The position numbers and the translations under genes were made by a program. Below, piece after piece: positions 27,710-33,188 of a stretch of 33,188 nucleotides of DNA. Positions within the stretch are counted from its first letter, which is position 1. The number at the start of each line of letters is the position of its first letter. The notes under the pieces were generated by a model that made no database searches, was not told where the DNA came from, and saw nothing but the letters and a program-made list of their open reading frames with translations. This DNA comes from Bacteroidota bacterium (GTDB lineage: Bacteria; Bacteroidota; Bacteroidia; Bacteroidales; FEN-979). Location: assembly GCA_026391845.1 (NCBI GenBank), contig JAPLDG010000007.1:1-33188 (forward strand), written 5' to 3'.

Positions 27710-30700
27710 TTATGCTTCCCAACTACCTCTCACTACACTCCCCCGCTCCTCATCATTCGTAACCTTCAGAAAAGTTTCAATTTCTGTCTGCATCTCCTCA
27801 ACATGTGAAATGACACCAACAATCCGGTTCTCTTTTCTCAGGGATTTTAATGTGTCGAATGCCACTTCGAGGGTCTCCTTGTCCAGGGTACCAAAGCCCT
27901 CATCAAGGAAGAAGAAATTTTCGGAGGAGGCTGCCAGTTTGTGAATACTATCGGCCAGGGAGAGCGCCAAGGAGAGGGAGGCCTGGAATGTTTGCCCGCC
28001 GGAGAGCGTCTTGACATTTCGGAGACGGCCGTCATTCATATAGTCACGAACCTCAAAGCTGTTATCTTCAGATAGTTCAAGGCCGAGTTTTTGCCTGGTC
28101 AGTTTATAAAAACGTTCATTGGCGGCTATACAAAGGTTTTGAAGGTACACGGTGGATACATAATTGACAAAACCATTGCTTCGGAAAAGGTTTTTCAATT
28201 CCGTTATATCCTGCCTCCTCAGTTCTTTTTGGTGCATCTCCTTTTTCAGGTTCTCATACTTTACCTGGTTGTTTTTCATGGTGGCGATAGCAGATTCAAG
28301 GCCGCCGATGTTCCGGTTTATGCCATCGACCGACAGTTTCATGGCATGGATCTCTTCTTTCATCAGTTGGTGTGCATCCTCATCATATGGCCGGTTGGCC
28401 AGTTCCAGCTCCAGTTCTGCCAGCATTTTAGATATCGTCGTCAATGATTGATTGAACTCCTCCAGTATGGCCCGCTCCTTGTCGACGTCCATGTCGTGCT
28501 TTAATACCGACAGTACATGAGAATATTCCAGTTTGCCATGATCCAGGAGCTTATCGTCAATTTTTTGTCGCAGGATTTTGACCTGGACTTCTAGTTCCGA
28601 ATGGCTCCGTTCCATTGCTCCGATTGTTCCATTGAGTTCGCCGATGGCAATGTTGATGGAATTCAGCTCTTTTTCCGTTGCGAGATAATTTCGGGTAAGT
28701 TCGGCATGCTGACTGGCCAGCTCCTGCGATTTTTCAAGGAGTTGTTCAAAGGAAAGTGCGTCATACTTCTCCATTGAATGCTGGTCAATCTGATCCTCCA
28801 GCATGTTTACGGTGGTATGAGCAGCAACTTTATGTTTTTCGATCTGGTTAATCTCCGTTTGTTGTTTTTCCAGCAATTTCCCTTGCTCTTCAACCTCATG
28901 GCTGACATTTTTCATTTCCTTTGCCAGGGAGCTGATCGATTTTGTAAGGAGGTCGAATTGGGCCTCCGCTTCTGCAACTTTTGCTTCATTGTTCTTTTCA
29001 TACATGGCCCAGCAAAAAGACTCTTCATGTTCCTTTGAGGCCACCTGTAATAAATTGAGCCCAATATGAAGCTCGGCATTTTGCGCTGCAACGGAATCCA
29101 GCTTCACCTGGATGCCGGTTAATGCTCTTTCCAGCTCAATGCATTTTTTTACCAGTGCTTCCAATGACTTTTTAGTGGTCCTTTCCCTAGCAATGTCGCT
29201 GTCAACATCCGTTGAATTGATCTTGTGGGGATGATTTTCTGAACCGCAGAGCGGGCATGGCTTTCCATCGTGAAGATCGGCTGCAAAATCCTCCAGCCTT
29301 TTCTGCACTTCCAGACCTGCTATCTGCAATTCCACTATGGTCAGTTTACCCTGTAGTTCAGTTTTACTGGCATCAATCCTGATCAATATTTCACCCGGAT
29401 CAACCTCATCTGACATGGTTTCAAACAGATCGGATCGGTTGATTTCTGTCAGTGTCTGGCTATTCAGGATTTTTAACAAGTCATCCTGTTCCCCGGCTTT
29501 CTTCAGATTTTCTGCAGTGGATTTGGTCAGTCTTTTCATTTCGCTAAACCAGGCCTTTACATCAGAAAGAATTTTATAATCCGGGAGATTCTTCCGCTGA
29601 ACACCAAGCTCGATGTCTATTTGTTCCTGTTTTGTTTTGTCGGCAGCGACAAGGCCGGTCAATCTTTCAATTTCCCTGCCGGCTGTTTCACCATTTTTCT
29701 GAAGAATTTCAAAGTATGCCAGCGTCTTTTTCACCTCTGCATATTTTTTTGTATCCTCCGATTCTGCAAGCAAGTGCTCTTTATTTCCGTAAGCATCCTT
29801 AAGTTCGTCAAACCTTATCCTGACAGGGATGGCTTTCTTCTGAAGATCAGCAAGGATGGTTTGTTGAATTGCGAGATCCTTGCCACTTTTCCCGAATTGC
29901 TCCTGCAAACCTTCAAACAGGGTAGCGTCTGCCTTGAAATGTTTGAATAGCAGATCATATTCCTTAACCCTGATCTCAAGTTCCTTCATTGCACCTTCCG
30001 ATCGCTTAAGCTCAGCTTGTGCCGTTTTTTTACCTACGATTTCGCCGACTAGTTTCTTCAGGCTTTCTGCCTCCTGGTCAGCTTTTTCCTTTATGGCAAG
30101 GTTGGTTGACATAACAACCTTTTCAGCCAGCAGGGAACCTTTCCTGATTTCGAGTTCAGTTATCATCTCCGTATTCACTTCTCCTATTCCCTTCATCTCA
30201 CCTTCAATGAACTGTATTGCTTTGTCATTCTTGGCATCAAGCCTTCCAATTTTATCAGATAATTCATACTTCGACAGGTTGAACAACTCTTTCAGCATGG
30301 TTGTACGATCTGTTGAACTCAATTGGAGGAATTCCTGGAATCTTCCTTGGGGAATGATGATGGTCCGGCGGAAATTCTGATAGTTCAATCCGGTGATCGT
30401 CTCAATCTCATTTGTCGAAATGGGAACCCACTCTTCATTTTCAAAACGAAAAGCTTTTCGTTCGAAGGCTCCCACCTCCTCAAATCTGATGTTATTTCTT
30501 TTTCCCTGGACGATGAACTTATAAATTGTTTCATTGTGTGATTTAAACTCAAAATCAATCAGCAGTTTTTTTGATTTCAGGTTCATCATGTTATAATTTC
30601 GCTTGTCCCTGGAATTCAACCGCTCCGATTCTCCATACAGGGCAAACGAAATTGCTTCCAGTATGGATGACTTACCGCTGCCAACGCCTCCGAAGATCCC

Positions 30701-30793
30701 AAAAAGGCCGGATTGGGTGAGGTTGGTAAAATCAATAGTTTGCCTGGTACGATAGGAATATAATCCTTCGATTGTTAAGTTTAATGGGATCAT
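27710..30793 (-). CDS. sbcC: Exonuclease subunit SbcC (Rad50-like SMC ATPase)
   Basis: A 1027-residue protein of normal length for SbcC. Walker A is GVGSGKSS (36-43), and the Q-loop region RTIIIPQGRFQEF follows. Two long coiled-coil arms surround a zinc hook CPLCGSENH (about 514-522). The ABC signature LSGGQTFQASL (about 934) and Walker B FFLDEGFGTLD (about 963) lie at the C-terminus. With SbcD it would form the ATP-dependent nuclease that opens hairpins and blocked DNA ends. Its ATG overlaps the sbcD stop by four bases (30790-30793), showing tight coupling. sbcD is disrupted, so the ATPase may lack its nuclease partner. More GC-rich than BREX. Confidence 0.93.
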   Translation of the reverse strand: MIPLNLTIEGLYSYRTRQTIDFTNLTQSGLFGIFGGVGSGKSSILEAISFALYGESERLNSRDKRNYNMMNLKSKKLLIDFEFKSHNETIYKFIVQGKRNNIRFEEVGAFERKAFRFENEEWVPISTNEIETITGLNYQNFRRTIIIPQGRFQEFLQLSSTDRTTMLKELFNLSKYELSDKIGRLDAKNDKAIQFIEGEMKGIGEVNTEMITELEIRKGSLLAEKVVMSTNLAIKEKADQEAESLKKLVGEIVGKKTAQAELKRSEGAMKELEIRVKEYDLLFKHFKADATLFEGLQEQFGKSGKDLAIQQTILADLQKKAIPVRIRFDELKDAYGNKEHLLAESEDTKKYAEVKKTLAYFEILQKNGETAGREIERLTGLVAADKTKQEQIDIELGVQRKNLPDYKILSDVKAWFSEMKRLTKSTAENLKKAGEQDDLLKILNSQTLTEINRSDLFETMSDEVDPGEILIRIDASKTELQGKLTIVELQIAGLEVQKRLEDFAADLHDGKPCPLCGSENHPHKINSTDVDSDIARERTTKKSLEALVKKCIELERALTGIQVKLDSVAAQNAELHIGLNLLQVASKEHEESFCWAMYEKNNEAKVAEAEAQFDLLTKSISSLAKEMKNVSHEVEEQGKLLEKQQTEINQIEKHKVAAHTTVNMLEDQIDQHSMEKYDALSFEQLLEKSQELASQHAELTRNYLATEKELNSINIAIGELNGTIGAMERSHSELEVQVKILRQKIDDKLLDHGKLEYSHVLSVLKHDMDVDKERAILEEFNQSLTTISKMLAELELELANRPYDEDAHQLMKEEIHAMKLSVDGINRNIGGLESAIATMKNNQVKYENLKKEMHQKELRRQDITELKNLFRSNGFVNYVSTVYLQNLCIAANERFYKLTRQKLGLELSEDNSFEVRDYMNDGRLRNVKTLSGGQTFQASLSLALSLADSIHKLAASSENFFFLDEGFGTLDKETLEVAFDTLKSLRKENRIVGVISHVEEMQTEIETFLKVTNDEERGSVVRGSWEA

Positions 30794-31900
30794 GATGCCT
30801 CCTCCTCTGAAATTACCTCTTTGAAAAGATTCATAATGCGTTCGCCGGGTTCCTGGCCTTTTTTGTGTTTAAAATAGTCCAGAAATAGCTCTTCCATCCC
30901 TTTTGTAAGATCAATGGCATTCGTTTCTGTAAGTCCGCCAATGCCCTGCCCCCTTGATTCAGGGATAATCGTAACGATACCGGCATGCGCTTCCAGCAAT
31001 CTTTTCCGGTCAACAGCAGCCAGGTATTGGTCAGAAACAATGGTCAGTTCCACAAAAACATCCGGATTTTCAAGTAGCCATTCCACCGCTTCCTCGATGT
31101 CCTCAAACCGGCTCCTTAAAAGCTTTTTTCCCGATTTAAGCATGACATCTTTTGAGTTAACCTTTTTTCCTGGTTTTGCATCAACGATTACCACATACTT
31201 TTCCTGATTTTCTTCACTGAAGCTATAGGCAATGGGGCTGCCGGAATAGACCATAGGGCAGGGTCTCGAATCAACCACTTGTTTCCGGTGCAGATGGCCC
31301 AAGGCAACATACTGGATTATTTCCGGAATATTTTCGGTAAAAATGGCCGGTGCGCCACCGATGTAATTGATCCGCCGCTCTTCTTCCGGTTCTTCCGGGA
31401 TCGATTCGGCATTGGTAGCGAAAAGCAGATGGGCCACAAGCATGTTGACGCCATTTTTATCGCAGTATTCTTAATGCAGATGGTTCCTCTGGTAGCAGTA
31501 GTTCGATAAAACCTGAATCGCTTTTGGTCAATTCCAGTCCGGATTCCAGTTTGAAAGGCATTATGGTTGCATTGGGATTCCCGGCAAAGATGATCCCACA
31601 TTCCCTGGCCAGGGGATCAGGCGCTTCGATCCGTTCGGGAGAATCATGGTTTCCGGCAATGGCAATGACGGCACAGGTGCCGTTTTTTGCCATCTTTTTC
31701 AGATACCTGTAAAAAAGTTCAACGGCTTCAGTCGGTGGATTGTAGGTGTCGAACAAATCGCCAGCCACGATCACTGCGTTAACCTGTTCTTTTTCCGCAA
31801 TCTCACAAATTTCGTTAAGTACCGCTTCCTGTTCTTCCAGTCGGGGAAAACCCTCGAGTCGTTTGCCTAGGTGCCAATCGGAGGTGTGGAGTATCTTCAT
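30790..31900 (-). pseudogene. sbcD: Exonuclease subunit SbcD, frame-disrupted by an apparent internal deletion
   Basis: The first fragment (31900 to 31457, 147 aa) carries phosphoesterase motifs TSDWHLGKR, VAGDLFDTYNPP and IAGNHDSPER. A second frame, shifted, runs from about 31466 to 30790 and carries YCDKNGVNMLVAHLLF, then ALGHLHRKQ and an intact C-terminal half. In SbcD the conserved LRIL segment and the segment before MLVAHL are normally separated by some 35-45 residues; here they abut. The metal ligands of the active site are split between the fragments, so neither is likely to be active. At the junction the minus strand reads AATACTGCG, where both edges could share ATACTG, consistent with a deletion between short direct repeats. 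The combined length of about 370 compares with about 400 for the family. An assembly error is not excluded. Confidence 0.82.
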
Positions 31901-31958
31901 CTTATTTCTTGTATTTATTCATGTGCTTGCGCTTCATCTGATGTATTGCAATGATTTA

Positions 31959-32675
31959 TTAAATCCCTAGTTTCTGCCAAAACAGGTAGTTTTCAAAAAT
32001 CTTCACCATCTGATCATAATTGAAAAATTCATAACAACCCTGGCCTTTATGGTGGGAGTGAAAAACGCGTTCATATCCCTTTGTGAAGATTCTCAGTTTA
32101 CCGCCCTTGTTTTTGTTCGAAAGCACATACGCTGTATTGACAGATGTTAATGATGCCCCCATGATGACCACTGCCATCAACTGAAATTTAGTAAGGCCGT
32201 TCAGCCATTTTTCAAGTTCGGGTTTTCGCTCCCCGATGGTTCCAAAATCAAGTCGCCATCTTTCCATTTCTTTTTCACTTCCGCGATTGTATGCAAAGGT
32301 CCAGTCATTTTCTGTATCACTCAATGCGGCGGTCTCGAGGTCCTCCCTTGTCGCTCCAATACCAAAATCAATAAAGGAATAAAGGAAAGTCAGGATCGAA
32401 TATGGCAAATGGTAATCTATGCCATGTTGGTTCAGATGATCAACACATCTGATGGCAAGTGATTCTGATGTAGTCGTAACAGGAATGCCCCCCGGTGTTG
32501 TAAGTTGCTCTTCGTTATTCCCTAAATGATATAAATTGTCGTACAAGAAATAATTGAATGGTGCGCCATTTATTTTTTCCGTAGTTGAATCAATTTCGAG
32601 AACATATCTTCGCTTGTTTTTTTTTACTGCCTTAATTTTGATTGGCTCTGTTTGTATTCCTTTTTTAATCTCCAT
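31959..32675 (-). CDS. Hypothetical protein (238 aa), first gene of the sbcDC operon
   Basis: A soluble protein of 238 residues with a basic start (MEIKKGIQTEPIKIKAVKKN, which includes the first 20 residues), then a beta-rich part with NGAPFNYFLYDNLYHLG and TTPGGIPVTTTSESLA, and a helical C-terminal half (LTKFQLMAVVIMGASLTS). The layout vaguely recalls the F1-ATPase chaperone ATP12 (strand-rich N-terminus with a TPGG turn, helical C-terminus), but similarity is too weak to assign. Fifty-eight bases separate it from sbcD, so it is co-transcribed with sbcD and sbcC. The shared operator/-7 module lies about 54 bases upstream of the ATG at 32675. Function unknown. Confidence 0.75.
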   Translation of the reverse strand: MEIKKGIQTEPIKIKAVKKNKRRYVLEIDSTTEKINGAPFNYFLYDNLYHLGNNEEQLTTPGGIPVTTTSESLAIRCVDHLNQHGIDYHLPYSILTFLYSFIDFGIGATREDLETAALSDTENDWTFAYNRGSEKEMERWRLDFGTIGERKPELEKWLNGLTKFQLMAVVIMGASLTSVNTAYVLSNKNKGGKLRIFTKGYERVFHSHHKGQGCYEFFNYDQMVKIFENYLFWQKLGI

Positions 32676-32728
32676 GACAAGTTCTTTTGCTGATCGTGAT
32701 TGTTTGAACTATTATTAAAACAGTTAAG

Positions 32729-32762
32729 CAAAATTAGGTTCTCAAAACATAATCTATTTATG
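32729..32762 (-). promoter_or_regulatory. Shared operator/-7 promoter module, copy D (sbcDC operon)
   Basis: On the minus strand TAATTTTG (32729-32736 as CAAAATTA on plus) matches TAnnTTTG. Exactly 11 bases upstream is CATAA-TCTAT-TTATG (32748-32762), a palindrome nearly identical to copy B at 4132-4146. It precedes the 238-residue gene and hence sbcDC. No partner promoter is seen on the other side, unlike copies B and C. Confidence 0.65.
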
Positions 32763-32847
32763 CTGCCTTAGGATCTTCTACATGAGAATTATTCAACTTA
32801 TTTTATTCAAGAAACAATCCCGATAGTTTATTGTAGCCGTTCAAGAA

Positions 32848-33048
32848 CTAACCTAGCATGCTTTTCATCCAGCCCATGATGATATCCAATTCCGCTTTCC
32901 GGCAATTTAAAGTAAATGTATTTATATTTAATGTATCGCCACAGGTGAGCCATGAAAAAAAACATCCAGGATAGTCCTTAATATCAAGAACCACCTTCAT
33001 TTTCAATGCTCCATAAATAACTCTATATTTTACTTTACTGATCATCAT
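32848..33048 (-). CDS. Doubtful small protein (66 aa)
   Basis: The ATG at 33048 opens a 66-residue frame ending MGWMKSMLG; a TTG at 33075 would add nine residues. It has a plausible mix of basic and hydrophobic residues (KMKVVLDIKDYPG, then LNINTFTLNCRKAELD) but no recognised motif and no clear promoter. It may be a real small gene or chance. Confidence 0.33.
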   Translation of the reverse strand: MMISKVKYRVIYGALKMKVVLDIKDYPGCFFSWLTCGDTLNINTFTLNCRKAELDIIMGWMKSMLG

Positions 33049-33050
33049 CC

Positions 33051-33088
33051 GAAAAACCTCATCAAAGACCCGCAAGGCGGTGTTTTTC
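33051..33088. repeat. Inverted repeat with GC-rich core
   Basis: GAAAAAC (33051-33057) and GTTTTTC (33082-33088) are perfect 7-bp arms. Inside is a second small stem CCGC-AAG-GCGG. On the plus strand the core is followed by TGTTTTT, so it may act as a terminator for transcription from the left; it may equally be a REP-like intergenic element. Confidence 0.35.
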
Positions 33089-33167
33089 AGTTATTAGTAA
33101 TTACAGTAGTAACCTGTTGCCAACTTATGATTTAGGATCGAAAATAGGGTGGTTAACCCGAAAAATT

Positions 33168-33185
33168 CTTTTGGGTACCCAAAAG
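33168..33185. repeat. 18-bp perfect palindrome at window edge
   Basis: CTTTTGGGTACCCAAAAG is a perfect dyad with no spacer, preceded about 20 bases earlier by a second small palindrome GGTTAACC inside GGGTGGTTAACCC. It may be an operator of a gene beyond the window; nothing on its right is visible. Confidence 0.5.
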
Positions 33186-33188
33186 GGT

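Noticed and set aside
31959-32675. Naming the 238-aa protein as an ATP12 chaperone
   Set aside because: Resemblance is limited to a general layout and a TPGG turn; not enough to support a name.
1-33188. tRNA or rRNA genes, CRISPR arrays, insertion sequences or an integrase
   Set aside because: None recognised by eye on either strand; no direct repeats were noticed at the BREX boundaries.

Overview
The window looks like a piece of a Bacteroidota (Bacteroidetes) chromosome. The clearest sign is the promoters: several intergenic regions carry the Bacteroidetes -7 box TAnnTTTG, and Shine-Dalgarno sites are generally absent. Moderate-to-high AT content and the protein families fit as well. I see no rRNA, tRNA, CRISPR array or insertion sequence.

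Layout. (1) 1-165: tail of an upstream gene and a strong terminator. (2) 166-13336, left arm: a AAA+ ATPase (-) divergent from a WYL-domain regulator (+); a three-gene operon of small unknown proteins (-) divergent from an AddB-like/AddA-like helicase-nuclease pair (+), of which the AddB-like gene is frame-disrupted; an N-formylglutamate amidohydrolase-like gene (-) divergent from several unknown genes (+). (3) 13466-26332: a complete six-gene type 1 BREX phage-defence operon, brxA-brxB-brxC-pglX-pglZ-brxL, clearly AT-rich. (4) 26508-27542: a stand-alone SIR2-like gene (-). (5) 27710-32675, right arm: an operon (-) of an unknown 238-residue protein, a frame-disrupted sbcD and an intact sbcC. 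(6) 32676-33188: intergenic sequence with an inverted repeat, an 18-bp palindrome and one doubtful small gene.

The most notable non-coding signal is a shared operator/promoter module. Six promoters in four intergenic regions have the arrangement CATAA-N5-TTATG (or a close variant), then exactly 11 bases, then TAnnTTTG. They precede the AAA ATPase, the small zinc-knuckle operon, the AddAB-like pair, the amidohydrolase, the 140-residue unknown gene and the sbcDC operon. The two arms that flank BREX therefore appear to be one regulon of DNA-end-processing and accessory genes. The WYL regulator encoded beside one of the sites is the obvious candidate regulator; this is inference. No full match was found upstream of brxA or of the SIR2 gene, so the BREX/SIR2 block looks like a separately controlled insertion.

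Two protein-level points stand out. BrxL ends in a domain that resembles the C-terminal PLD-like (MIT_C) domain of eukaryotic MITD1, not a Lon protease domain. Both nuclease systems of the putative regulon (addB-like and sbcD) carry an out-of-frame break that seems to be an internal deletion, while BREX is intact.
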